DNA of 34,740 nt from Defluviitaleaceae bacterium (GTDB lineage Bacteria; Bacillota; Clostridia; Lachnospirales; WQUN01), in contig WQVX01000014.1 of NCBI GenBank assembly GCA_009785615.1, positions 1 through 34,740 on the forward strand, written 5' to 3'. Both the position numbers and the translations under genes were made by a program. This document shows, piece after piece, positions 24,338 to 34,000 of the stretch (position 1 is the stretch's first letter; each line of letters starts with the position of its first letter). The notes beneath the pieces were generated by a model that was not told where the DNA came from, did no database searches, and saw only the letters and a program-made list of their open reading frames with translations.

Positions 24338-25939
24338 TTACTGCCATTCAAAAAACTCTCGTAATGCTTTGCCTAATCTAGTGACTATTGGGTAATTCGG
24401 ACCTTCTTTGCCTTTACGAATCTTGGTTACTTCTATTAACCACTTTGCTTTATGCTTAGCACCGGACATTCGAGGATAGTTTACAGATAGAATCATAGTG
24501 TGCTTTTCTTGCAAGGTTAAAGAACCCAACGTTGTTTCATTTGTTTTTTTTGATCGCTTGGCCTGCTTAGGAGAAACATATGCTAAAAATGGATTTTCCG
24601 TATTGTCAGGAAAAAATGTGTATTCACCATTTCTATCTAAATCAAAATAATAAGACATTTCTGTATAAACACGGTGAATAGTGGTTGTGTCTGAAGCCTC
24701 CATATTTAGCCACAAGCGTGGATCCGGCAGATATTTTATTTTTAATGAATACACAAAGCAATCACGCTCAAGAGAAGCATTTATTGTTTGGAAATTAACT
24801 GTTTTACTTCTGCCGGAAGATTTTGTTGTGCTTTTGTCATTCATGTTATCAAACAGGATCGTTAGTTTTGCAAAAGGAAGTTTGTTTTCAATATCCATGT
24901 AATTGGATGGAGTTGGCTCTACATTAAAATAGTTTAAGCCCGTGTTCGTTAGGTAATAACGAGAACAAGGAGCATAAAATGCTATGCCAAGCTCATCTTC
25001 ATCTGTATTACCTCTTAGGTAGCTGTTAATTTCGTTTTCCAAATTAAAGGGAATCATATATATTGGTCGGATCAACTTTAAATAATGTCCAAAGGGCGTT
25101 AAAAAATATTTATCCAACAATATACCCAATAAATAGGTTCCGGAAATAATTGCCATGTCAAATACATCCAGCTCATCAAAGATATCCATGCCAACAAGAT
25201 CGTCTATATCAACCCCAATTGTATCGTATAAACGTTGAAAAATAGCATCTGTTTCAGCAGGATTCTTTAAAATATTAATTAAATATTCTTCATCAAAAAT
25301 AAGCTGAGGTAAAGGAACAAGCTCATTTAAAGAACGAGAAGCATAGCGTAAAGCCGCCTGTACAATTTTATCAAACATCTCTTCATCCGGCAGATTAATG
25401 CGCTTTTCTATTCCGCTTATTAATTGGGCACGATTAACATGTATAGATGGGATTTTTACAAAAAAATCCATTTCCATGGCCAATGCAAGTAAATAAGCAG
25501 CATAACTTTGATCTTGCATATGAAGCTTTTTTGCTACATCAAAAGCTGCTTCTTCCGGCATGGCATCAGCTTCTGTCAAATCTATATCCGGCTGGCAATA
25601 TTCTATAATGGTACGAAAATCTGCCACTACCGGGTGGCTGCTTGTGTTGTAGCTTTCAAATTCAAATGATAAGTCCGGATACTTGCTTGATTCACATATC
25701 CGTATGTTGGGAGATAAATCCGGTGGCTGGCCACATAGCCTGTTAAGAGATTCAAAAAGATTAGCAGGCGAAAAAGATGTGTCCTCAATCAGCGCAGAAT
25801 AATACCAACGCCGATATATATTGGGTAAACATGGCAATAATTTTGTACGTTTATTTTTATTGCTGGATTTATACACATCATTAAATGGCTCAGAAAATTG
25901 TTGATTTATTGCCCTTGAATATTTGTTATAAATAATCAT
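24338..25939 (-). CDS. Large protein with PRiA4_ORF3-like C-terminal domain, 533 aa
   Basis: Only the C-terminal part is recognisable: from about residue 400, FVYSLKIKYLPDPRLWLNME, then TTTIHRVYTEMSYYFDLDRN, LGSLTLQEKHTMILSVNY and KAKWLIEVTKI follow the pattern of the plasmid pRiA4b ORF-3-like fold (usual landmarks PxIWR, TLxxLHxxI, WRHxIxLE), but divergently. The first 380 residues are mostly helical and unassigned, with patches such as YRRWYYSALIEDTSFSPANL and MDFFVKIPSIHVNRAQLISG. No signal peptide or membrane segment. The start is ATG at 25939 because the best promoter (25965-25992) would not transcribe the longer reading from 25981; the ribosome binding site (AAAGGCGG) is weak. No partner gene is evident and the function is unknown. 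Confidence 0.75.
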   Translation of the reverse strand: MIIYNKYSRAINQQFSEPFNDVYKSSNKNKRTKLLPCLPNIYRRWYYSALIEDTSFSPANLFESLNRLCGQPPDLSPNIRICESSKYPDLSFEFESYNTSSHPVVADFRTIIEYCQPDIDLTEADAMPEEAAFDVAKKLHMQDQSYAAYLLALAMEMDFFVKIPSIHVNRAQLISGIEKRINLPDEEMFDKIVQAALRYASRSLNELVPLPQLIFDEEYLINILKNPAETDAIFQRLYDTIGVDIDDLVGMDIFDELDVFDMAIISGTYLLGILLDKYFLTPFGHYLKLIRPIYMIPFNLENEINSYLRGNTDEDELGIAFYAPCSRYYLTNTGLNYFNVEPTPSNYMDIENKLPFAKLTILFDNMNDKSTTKSSGRSKTVNFQTINASLERDCFVYSLKIKYLPDPRLWLNMEASDTTTIHRVYTEMSYYFDLDRNGEYTFFPDNTENPFLAYVSPKQAKRSKKTNETTLGSLTLQEKHTMILSVNYPRMSGAKHKAKWLIEVTKIRKGKEGPNYPIVTRLGKALREFFEWQ

Positions 25940-25964
25940 AGTACATACACCGCCTTTGTACTTG

Positions 25965-25992
25965 ATTGTATCAGAATACATGATAAAATCAA
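25965..25992 (-). promoter_or_regulatory. Promoter of the PRiA4_ORF3-like gene
   Basis: On the - strand TTGATT (25992-25987), a 16-bp spacer and TACAAT (25970-25965) with TGA before the -10. Start near 25958; this decides the ATG at 25939 over the ATG at 25981. Confidence 0.6.
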
Positions 25993-26070
25993 AGGAAAAT
26001 AACCAACGAAAATATGTGTAGCTATTTGACTGTTATAGGCCATCTTTTTTTACATTATTTTACAAAGATT

Positions 26071-26100
26071 ATGACTGTTAAAATCTAATTGCTATATAAT
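26071..26100 (+). promoter_or_regulatory. Candidate promoter of clpS-clpA
   Basis: ATGACT (26071-26076), 18 bp and a perfect TATAAT (26095-26100). A start near 26107 would fall inside the GCGAGG site and leave a leader of under 10 nt, so either the message is nearly leaderless or the true promoter is elsewhere (TAAAAT at 26079-26084 is an alternative -10). No CtsR or CIRCE operator is seen. Confidence 0.3.
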
Positions 26101-26115
26101 CAAAGCGAGGTTAAT

Positions 26116-26409
26116 ATGGGATCACAAACTAATTTAGAGACAATTCAAGAAACTCACTACAAAACACCTAAACTTTATGCAGTTACCTTGTATAATGATG
26201 ATATTACAACTATGGACTTTGTAGTAGAACTCTTAGTAAAAATTTTTCATAAAACTACTGCCGAAGCCTCTACCATCATGATACAGGTACATGAAAAAGG
26301 TAAAGGCATAGCCGGTATTTACACTTACGACATTGCTGTAACAAAAAAGATTCAAGCTGATCAAATGATTGCAGAAAGAGGATTCCCGTTAAAATTAGGA
26401 GTAGAGTAG
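26116..26409 (+). CDS. clpS: ATP-dependent Clp protease adaptor ClpS, 97 aa
   Basis: N-degron adaptor that binds ClpA and delivers substrates with destabilising N-terminal residues. Family landmarks: YAVTLYNDDITTMDFVVELL (the NDD-T-M-FV binding-pocket motif), the HK-T-A-A region, IMIQVHEKGKGIAGIYTYDI (V-H-G-G) and the closing AERGFPLKLGVE. The start is ATG at 26116 with GCGAGG 5 nt upstream; a TTG at 26089 in frame is less likely. It lies 78 bp before clpA, the usual pairing. The flexible N-terminal arm, which controls ClpA activity, is about 17 residues long. Confidence 0.97.
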   Translation: MGSQTNLETIQETHYKTPKLYAVTLYNDDITTMDFVVELLVKIFHKTTAEASTIMIQVHEKGKGIAGIYTYDIAVTKKIQADQMIAERGFPLKLGVE

Positions 26410-26487
26410 ATAGCTTTAATAAGACAAACTATTTGTGTTGCTACAGCAGCATGAAATCAGAAAAGAAGTGGATAGGATGATAAGTAG

Positions 26488-28734
26488 ATGAAGTTAGACT
26501 CATTTGCCGGGCAAGTATATGTAGTAACAGTTAACGAAGCCAGACTTCAAGGGCACGAATTTGTGACCCCGGAGCATTTTCTGTATAGTGCCCTTATGTT
26601 TGATGAAGGAAAAGAAATTATAGGGGCAGGCGGCGGAGATATAAAAAGCATAGTTGAAGATCTGCAACAATTTTTTAAAGAACATATCCCTAAGCATATG
26701 GCGGAAGGCCCAATAGAATCTTCTGCTTTTGTGCAACTTTTTGAAGCTGCTGCTGCTCAGGCTAATACTTCAGGCAGTAAATTAGTAACAGTAGCAGAGC
26801 TTCTTTCTGCAATATTTTTTTTAAGAGAATCTCATGCCCAATATATTTTGATAAAAAATGGCCTTGATAGGCTTGCTATGATCAAATATATTTCGGAAGA
26901 TCTTCAAAGAGACCAAAATGGTGCAATTATCCCTCAAACACAACTTTCTAAACAACAAGGAGAGGAAGGGATACAATACACAGTGAACTTGTGCCAAAAA
27001 GCTATGGAAAATAAACTAGACCCATTAATAGGTCGGTTGGATGTAATAGACCGCTCCATACAGGTTTTATGCCGCCGTCTAAAAAATAATCCTATTCATG
27101 TAGGAGATCCCGGTGTAGGTAAAACGGCTATAGCAGAAGGCTTGGCACAGCGTATAGTATCCGGAGATGTGCCGGAGCTTTTAAAGGATGCACAAATACT
27201 TCAAGTTGACATGGGTACTTTAATAGCGGGTACTAAATTTCGGGGAGATTTTGAAGATAGGCTTGTAAAATTGCTGGAAACGGTATCAACACTACCTAAG
27301 CCAATATTGTATATAGATGAGATCCATACTGTAGTAGGAGCCGGAGCTGTATCAGGCGGTGCCATGGACGCCACCGGGATAATCAAACCATATCTTGCCA
27401 AAGGGGATATTCGTTTCATTGGCTCCACCACCTACGATGAATTTAAAAAGCATTTTGAAAAAGATCGGGCATTAGCCAGACGCTTTCAGAGGATAGATAT
27501 TTCAGAACCTTCCAAGGAAGAATGTGTAGCTATACTTAATGGGCTAAAAGACAGATATGAGTCCTACCATAAAGTTAGTTACAGTAATGAAATTATTGAA
27601 TTGATAGCAGATTTAAGTGCAAGATATATGACAGACCGCAGGCTTCCGGATAAAGCAATAGATGTACTGGATGAGGCAGGAGTACTTGCTCAACTTGATA
27701 GGGCTAAAGAATGTAATGAAGATAATGCAGAAGATGATATAGCTAATGAAGTAACACGCAAGCAAGTAGAATGCACAGTAGCCGGAATGGCAAAGGTGCC
27801 GGAAAATAGTATAGCGGGCGATGAAATTGATCGGTTACGAAACCTGGAAAATAGCCTTAATAACCAAGTTTTTGGACAAGAAAAGGCGGCTGAGTCTATT
27901 TCACAAGCAATAAAAGCGGCTAGAAGCGGCCTAAACGAACCGGGTAAGCCGGTAGCAAATTTATTATTTGTAGGCCCTACGGGGGTGGGTAAAACGGAAA
28001 TAGCTAAGCAGTTGGCATCAATTTTGGGCATCAGTTTGTCACGTTTTGATATGAGCGAATATCAAGAACGTCATGCAGTAGCAAGACTTATAGGCGCACC
28101 TCCCGGATACGTAGGTTTTGAAGAAGGCGGACTTTTAACAGAAGCGATTCGTCGTACACCACACTGTGTTCTTTTGTTGGATGAAATAGAAAAAGCTCAC
28201 CCGGATATACTTAATGTACTGCTTCAGGTAATGGACTATGGTCGCCTTACGGATAACACAGGCAGACAGGCAGACTTTGCTAATGTCATTTTAATTATGA
28301 CCTCTAACGCCGGAGCGGCTGATTTAGCTAAAAAATCCATTGGGTTTGGAGCCGGATTTAACATCAGCGCAGTAGAGAAGGCAGTAGAAAAAATGTTTAG
28401 CCCGGAATTTCGTAATAGGCTGGATGCAATAATTAAGTTTAACCCTGTTGATGAAAAGATGGCACAAAGCATAGCCCAAAAGTCATTGGATAAATTAGTG
28501 AAAAAGCTTGCCGCCAAAGGCGTAACCCTAACACTTTCAAAAAGTGCTGTGGATTATATCGCCAAAAAAGGTTTGTCTGAAACTTATGGAGCGCGAGAAA
28601 TTATCCGCGTGGTAGAAAATGATGTTAAAAAATTGCTGGTAAATGAGCTGTTATTTGGAAAGCTTGAAGAAAAAGGAGAGGCTTCTTTACACTGGGATGA
28701 AGAGAACAATATCTTTAATATTAAATTAACATGA
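26488..28734 (+). CDS. clpA: ATP-dependent Clp protease ATP-binding subunit ClpA, 748 aa
   Basis: Hexameric unfoldase that feeds ClpP. An N-domain (about 1-145, ClpS-binding repeat type, [16 protein letters not shown]) precedes AAA+ domain 1 with Walker A GDPGVGKT (206-213) and AAA+ domain 2 with Walker A GPTGVGKT (496-503), [15 protein letters not shown] and [12 protein letters not shown]. The ClpP-docking loop IGF is at 618-620, so it is a protease partner rather than a ClpB-type disaggregase. There is no long M-domain. The residues before the first P-loop read [10 protein letters not shown] where relatives usually have NNP-(V/L)-(L/I)-GE-(P/A)-G, a mild deviation. The ribosome binding site is AGGATGA. 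ClpP is not in this window. Confidence 0.96.
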   Translation: MKLDSFAGQVYVVTVNEARLQGHEFVTPEHFLYSALMFDEGKEIIGAGGGDIKSIVEDLQQFFKEHIPKHMAEGPIESSAFVQLFEAAAAQANTSGSKLVTVAELLSAIFFLRESHAQYILIKNGLDRLAMIKYISEDLQRDQNGAIIPQTQLSKQQGEEGIQYTVNLCQKAMENKLDPLIGRLDVIDRSIQVLCRRLKNNPIHVGDPGVGKTAIAEGLAQRIVSGDVPELLKDAQILQVDMGTLIAGTKFRGDFEDRLVKLLETVSTLPKPILYIDEIHTVVGAGAVSGGAMDATGIIKPYLAKGDIRFIGSTTYDEFKKHFEKDRALARRFQRIDISEPSKEECVAILNGLKDRYESYHKVSYSNEIIELIADLSARYMTDRRLPDKAIDVLDEAGVLAQLDRAKECNEDNAEDDIANEVTRKQVECTVAGMAKVPENSIAGDEIDRLRNLENSLNNQVFGQEKAAESISQAIKAARSGLNEPGKPVANLLFVGPTGVGKTEIAKQLASILGISLSRFDMSEYQERHAVARLIGAPPGYVGFEEGGLLTEAIRRTPHCVLLLDEIEKAHPDILNVLLQVMDYGRLTDNTGRQADFANVILIMTSNAGAADLAKKSIGFGAGFNISAVEKAVEKMFSPEFRNRLDAIIKFNPVDEKMAQSIAQKSLDKLVKKLAAKGVTLTLSKSAVDYIAKKGLSETYGAREIIRVVENDVKKLLVNELLFGKLEEKGEASLHWDEENNIFNIKLT

Positions 28735-28787
28735 GTTTAAGTACGTTTGCATAGAAAATTTAACAATGCAAATTAAAGGAGAATCTA

Positions 28788-30923
28788 ATGGACATTATTG
28801 CTGCACTAACTACAGAATTCTCGCTGGCTTTATGGCAAGTAGAGAATACTGTAAAGCTGATAGATGAGGGAAATACGATACCTTTTATTGCTAGGTATCG
28901 TAAAGAGATGACCGGATCAATGGATGATCAGCAATTGCGAGAACTTTATGATCGGCTAAACTACTTGCGTAATTTAGAAGAACGCAAAGAACAAGTATTA
29001 CACTTGCTGGAAGAGCAAAACAATCTAACTGATGAAATAAAAGACAAGCTAATTGCTGCAACTACTTTAACTGAAGTAGAGGACATATATCGTCCCTTCC
29101 GTCCTAAAAGGCGTACTCGTGCCACAATGGCAGAAGAAAAGGGTCTTGGGCCTTTAGCAGATATTTTGTGGGCACAAGAATTAAAAATGTCTGCGGAAGA
29201 AGCAGCGGTTCCTTTTATAGATATAGAGAAAGGTGTAGAGACAGCTTCGGATGCCATTGCAGGAGCTTGTGATATTATTGCAGAACGTGTTTCGGATGAT
29301 CCTAACTGTCGTGCATGGGTGCGTAATACTACTTGGCAGGAGGGCTTTATCAGTTCAACTCCTTCTAAAAAAGCCCAAGAAGGTTCTGAAAACTCTGAAA
29401 ATAATCAGAAATCAAAAAAAGTCGGTGTTTATGATATGTACTTTGAATTTACAGAGCCTATCAAAAAAATAGCAGGACACCGCGTACTAGCCCTTAATCG
29501 TGGAGAAAAAGAAGATTGGCTTAAAGTAACCCTGGAAGCTCCTATAGAAAAAATTTTGACCGGTTTAGAAAATCGACTTCTTGAAAATAATCCCCATACT
29601 TTATCTTTGCTTAAAACTACTATAGCAGACAGCTACAAACGCCTAAGTGCTCCCGCGGTTGAAAGGGAGCTTCGTTCTACTTTAACCGAGCAAGCAGAAG
29701 AAGGTGCAATTAAAGTTTTTGGAGAAAATCTTAGGCAACTTCTTATGCAGTCCCCAATCAAAGATCGGGTTGTATTAGCCATAGATCCGGGCTTTCGTAC
29801 AGGCTGTAAGCTGGCTGTAGTAGATGAAACAGGCAAAGTTTTAGAAACCGGGGTCGTATATTGTACTATCGGCAAGGAAACAGGCCCTTCTAAAAAGATC
29901 TTGCACCAATGTATCGAAAAATATAATGCAAACCTTATTGCAATTGGAAATGGTACTGCCTCGCGAGAAACAGAGCAAGTAATAGCAGAACTCCTTAAAG
30001 AATTTGACCTTTCTGCCCAATACATAATTGTAAATGAGGCAGGTGCATCCGTATATTCTGCATCCAAACTGGGAGCAGAAGAATTTCCAAACTTTGATGT
30101 AGCATTAAGAAGTGCAGTATCCATTGGGCGGCGTCTGCAAGATCCTTTGGCAGAACTCGTTAAAATTGACCCTAAAAGCATCGGTGTAGGCCAATATCAA
30201 CATGATATGAATCAAAAACGCCTTGGAGAAACTCTGTCAGGAGTGGTAGAAAGCTGCGTTAACTCTGTAGGAGTTGACCTTAACACTGCATCCCCAAGTC
30301 TATTGTCATATGTAGCGGGAATTACACCTACAGTTGCCAAGCATATTTTAGCTTACCGTGAGGAAAATGGGAAATTTACCAGCCGCAAAGAACTTCTGAA
30401 GGTAAAAAAATTAGGCCCAAAAGCCTTTGAACAATGTGCCGGATTTTTGCGCATACCGGGCGCAGCTAATTCTTTAGATAATACAGGGGTACATCCGGAA
30501 TCTTATGCTGTGGCAGAAGGGTTTTTAGCTCATCAAAAAGAAGGTAAATCCGCATCTTTAGAAGATATTGCCAAGCAATTATCTACAGGTTTGCCTACAT
30601 TACAAGATATCATAAAAGAGTTAGAAAAACCGGGCCGAGATCCCAGAGAAGATCTTCCTCCACCTATTTTACGTAGTGATGTACTTTCCCTTGATGATTT
30701 GCAAGAAGGTATGATACTTCAAGGAACTGTACGAAACGTTATTGATTTTGGAGCTTTTGTAGATATTGGTGTCCATCAAGATGGTTTGGTTCACATTTCT
30801 CAGCTAAGTGATAAATTTATTAAACATCCATTGGAAGCAGTAAGCGTGGGCGATGTAGTAACGGTAAAATTGCTGTCCGTGGATATCAAGCGAAATAGAA
30901 TCTCTTTAAGCATGAAAATCTAA
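28788..30923 (+). CDS. tex: Tex-like S1 RNA-binding protein, 711 aa
   Basis: Conserved Tex/YqgF-like transcription accessory protein that binds RNA and influences transcription and stress responses. N-terminal helical region with TVKLIDEGNTIPFIARYRKE; a YqgF/RNase H-like domain with VLAIDPGFRTGCKLAVVDET; helix-hairpin-helix segments (VGVDLNTASPSLLSYVAG, then SRKELLKVKKLGPKAFEQ); and a C-terminal S1 domain (about 638-711; GTVRNVIDFGAFVDIGVHQD). Length is normal. ATG at 28788 after AAAGGAG. A 7-bp hairpin (28746-28752 with 28766-28772) lies just upstream, and a strong terminator follows. Confidence 0.97.
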   Translation: MDIIAALTTEFSLALWQVENTVKLIDEGNTIPFIARYRKEMTGSMDDQQLRELYDRLNYLRNLEERKEQVLHLLEEQNNLTDEIKDKLIAATTLTEVEDIYRPFRPKRRTRATMAEEKGLGPLADILWAQELKMSAEEAAVPFIDIEKGVETASDAIAGACDIIAERVSDDPNCRAWVRNTTWQEGFISSTPSKKAQEGSENSENNQKSKKVGVYDMYFEFTEPIKKIAGHRVLALNRGEKEDWLKVTLEAPIEKILTGLENRLLENNPHTLSLLKTTIADSYKRLSAPAVERELRSTLTEQAEEGAIKVFGENLRQLLMQSPIKDRVVLAIDPGFRTGCKLAVVDETGKVLETGVVYCTIGKETGPSKKILHQCIEKYNANLIAIGNGTASRETEQVIAELLKEFDLSAQYIIVNEAGASVYSASKLGAEEFPNFDVALRSAVSIGRRLQDPLAELVKIDPKSIGVGQYQHDMNQKRLGETLSGVVESCVNSVGVDLNTASPSLLSYVAGITPTVAKHILAYREENGKFTSRKELLKVKKLGPKAFEQCAGFLRIPGAANSLDNTGVHPESYAVAEGFLAHQKEGKSASLEDIAKQLSTGLPTLQDIIKELEKPGRDPREDLPPPILRSDVLSLDDLQEGMILQGTVRNVIDFGAFVDIGVHQDGLVHISQLSDKFIKHPLEAVSVGDVVTVKLLSVDIKRNRISLSMKI

Positions 30924-30939
30924 GATTCAACTTATAAAA

Positions 30940-30983
30940 CGCGAGTTAGACGAAGAAATAATTCGTTTAACTCGCGCTTTTTT
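30940..30983. terminator. Terminator after tex (convergent with the surface-protein gene)
   Basis: A 15-bp stem with one G-T pair (30940-30954 with 30962-30976; CGCGAGTTA arm), a 7-nt loop and a T-run at 30978-30983 on the + strand. The - strand side continues with only TTTT, so it mainly ends tex, and perhaps also the surface-protein transcript. Confidence 0.9.
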
Positions 30984-31014
30984 GTATAGGAGGTGCTACA
31001 ATGCAACAATTGCT

Positions 31015-34000
31015 TTACAGTAAGTCTATCTCTTTGCTTTCTTCAGTTCCGTTTTCATCATTTTCATTTTCTGCTAATTCTACGTAGGCATTTCTTTTTT
31101 TCTTTTTGTTTATTACAAAAACTGAACCTGCTATACATGCAGCTAACAAAGGCATAGCAATAAGCCATTGTAGGTTAAAAACTGCCCCTTGATTCTCATT
31201 ATCTAAATGCGGTACTACTACAGCAAAATGACTAAAGCTTGGTGGTTGAATAAATATTGTGCCTCTGCTGCCTCTTCTGATGGTATACAATGGGTTTGGC
31301 AACATGTTTTCATTTGGAATATGCCATACTCTTACAATAGCGTCCCTATAGCTTTCACGCAAAGGAATTCCAATTCTTATGCTTCCTTCATCAAATCCAT
31401 TGCTAAGCCTCCGCATTCGACCATTTTCTTCTACATAGATATGAATTTCATAAAGATCAATCACCTGTACATCCACAACTTCTGATTCACCGGTACTTGA
31501 GTTTGCTCGAACTACTCTATCTCTTAGACTAATGAAACTTTCATGGTCTTGCTCTATTTTCACAACATACAAGAACGCGCCTTCCGGGAGAATAGAATAT
31601 TCTCCTTCCTCTGTAACCCTCATGCGTAATTGAACACCGGTCTCAAGATGGGTATAAACAAGAACAAAGTCCATGTCGTCATCAATTTCTAATACTTCAT
31701 CTTCTTCACCTTCGCCCATGAAGTTAAGCCTAATGTGTTGGCGTTCATTTTCACTTGGATCCATATCCGGGGCTACTGCATACATATTTATTGTTAAGGA
31801 TCGATGTACAGAAAACGGGCCTTCATAGCGGATCCATTCCGGGGAAGCTATGGGAGGTACAGTTCCGTTAGAAGTATAGTAGATTACGGCATTTGGGGTA
31901 GGGCTAAAAAGTGCTACCATAATCCCTTGCCTTCTATCAACATCATCAATTTCGTCATCTATATTTGTGTAGCGACTGACCCTTCCGTCATTTATTATTT
32001 GCCTGGCTACAGGAGCCTCCGTTTGGCCGGACATATGATATACAAAAACTCTTTCTTCGCTGTCCTCTAAGCCTTCCGCACGAGTAAAGGCAGTAACTCT
32101 TATTTCTGTTCCCGGATCACCTTGCAGTATAAACGGCCCTGTGTAGGTTTGCAGATTACCTGTTGTCCGCATACCATTTACAGTATTATTAACCCTGTAA
32201 TAAATAACTCCATTAGGTACGCTAAAGGCTAAGCGGGTTCCTTGCGTAATACGTGAACCATCCAAAATACTTGGATTTGGAGGATGCGCCCGTGAAGATA
32301 TATTATAGTAGAACATCATAGGCATAGATTCTATAGAACCTGATACAGCCTGCGCACGGATTATAAAAGTTCCTCCCGGCTGCCCGGTGACTTGTACCCT
32401 TCCACCGGATGATATTGAGTCGGATCCGTTGTCAAGCTCTGCATCTCCCAGAGCATATCTTATTTCGGCACCGGTGATATTTGTGACCAATGTAACCCAA
32501 CTGCCCGCATGTACTTCAGAACCGGAGGGCGGATGCGCCGCTAAAGCTGCGTTAGCATCTAATACTGAATAGGTAAAGGATACAATTTCACTTGGAGTCC
32601 GTCCTGTCATATGAGCAAAAGCGGATATACTTATGCTTTGTCCCGCTTCTGCATCTAGGGCAATAGTTGAGCCGTGCATTCTGGATGGATTTTCCGGGTT
32701 GGTTGGATCTGTGCCATCCTTTGTATATGTGATACTTGCGCCCTCAGTAGTCGTAAGATTAAGCATAGTACCCCTTGGCACAATTGAGCCGCTGGGGATA
32801 GAAGGCTCCGGAGCCATTAACTGATCTGCAAGGATATATGAAAAAGTTGTGATTCTGCTAACTTCTCCATCTCTTGCAGCAACAGCACGTATATGAAGGT
32901 CAGATTCTATTATAATCGGCAGATTAAATACTTGGCTTTCTCCCGGAATCGGGTCTGTTAACTCTTCATAGTTTGTAGCCTTTTCAAAATATATTGTGGC
33001 GTATTCTGTTGCAGTGGAGAGCGTAACTTCTGTATTACGGACAACTGTTCTACTGCCGGGGTTAGCCTGAACCGGGTGAACCGATGCCGGAAGTCTATAG
33101 GTAAATGTAACAATATCGCTGTCATACATTCCTTCAGCAACGGCTATGGCGTTTACAGTAAAGAATTCTTCTTCCCAATCTTCAGGCACAGTAACAATTT
33201 GGTTTGCCCCCAATTGATTAGTTCCTTCAGATGAATGGAAAGTTCCATCGGCTCTGCTTTCCACAAAGGGGATTCCATCCAATGAATAGAATATTGTTGC
33301 TGTAATAGTAGGACTACGCAACCTTATTGAACTGCCTCTTTGAATTACAGTAGGCTCTCCGTCACCGGTTTCCGGTGAGGCTATTGGATCCGCTACCTTG
33401 CTCATGTTTTCTATTTGATAAGTGAAAATAACTATATCACTATCCTGCATACCCGCAGAAGTCGCTCTGGCATATACTCTAAAAGTAGAACCCGGTGTAC
33501 CTTCTACCAAAATTCCTCCTGTTGGAAAAGGTCGGTTAGGCACTCCTGCATTACTATAATGGATTGCAGCACCCGGTGTTTCAGATTGCAGGAATATATT
33601 GCTTCCCAAAGCAACTACAGTGATTTCTTCCGTTACCGGGGTAGTTTGAGGCCAAGATGTTGGTGCCCGCACTACATCTAAATCTGCAACTTGATAGGTA
33701 AAGATAACTACTTCACTTTCTTGCATTCCCGGAACTGTAACCCTGGCATGTATCCTAAAAGTAGATCCCGGAGTGCCGTCTACGGGGATACCTCTTCCTG
33801 AAAAACGTCTATTGGGCATACTGTTCCTGCCATAATAGATAGTAGCATTCGTCATATCAGATTGCAGATATATATAACTTCCTAAAGGTACTGCGGTGGC
33901 TTCTTCCGGAGTGGTACGAGGCAATGCAGTTGGTGGTGACGCCACTTGCAAATTCTCAATTTGGAATGTAAACAAAGCCATATCCGAATTTAACATATTA

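Noticed and set aside
28746..28772. 7-bp hairpin before tex as a regulatory element
   Set aside because: Short arms with a 13-nt loop in AT-rich DNA; chance is a sufficient explanation.
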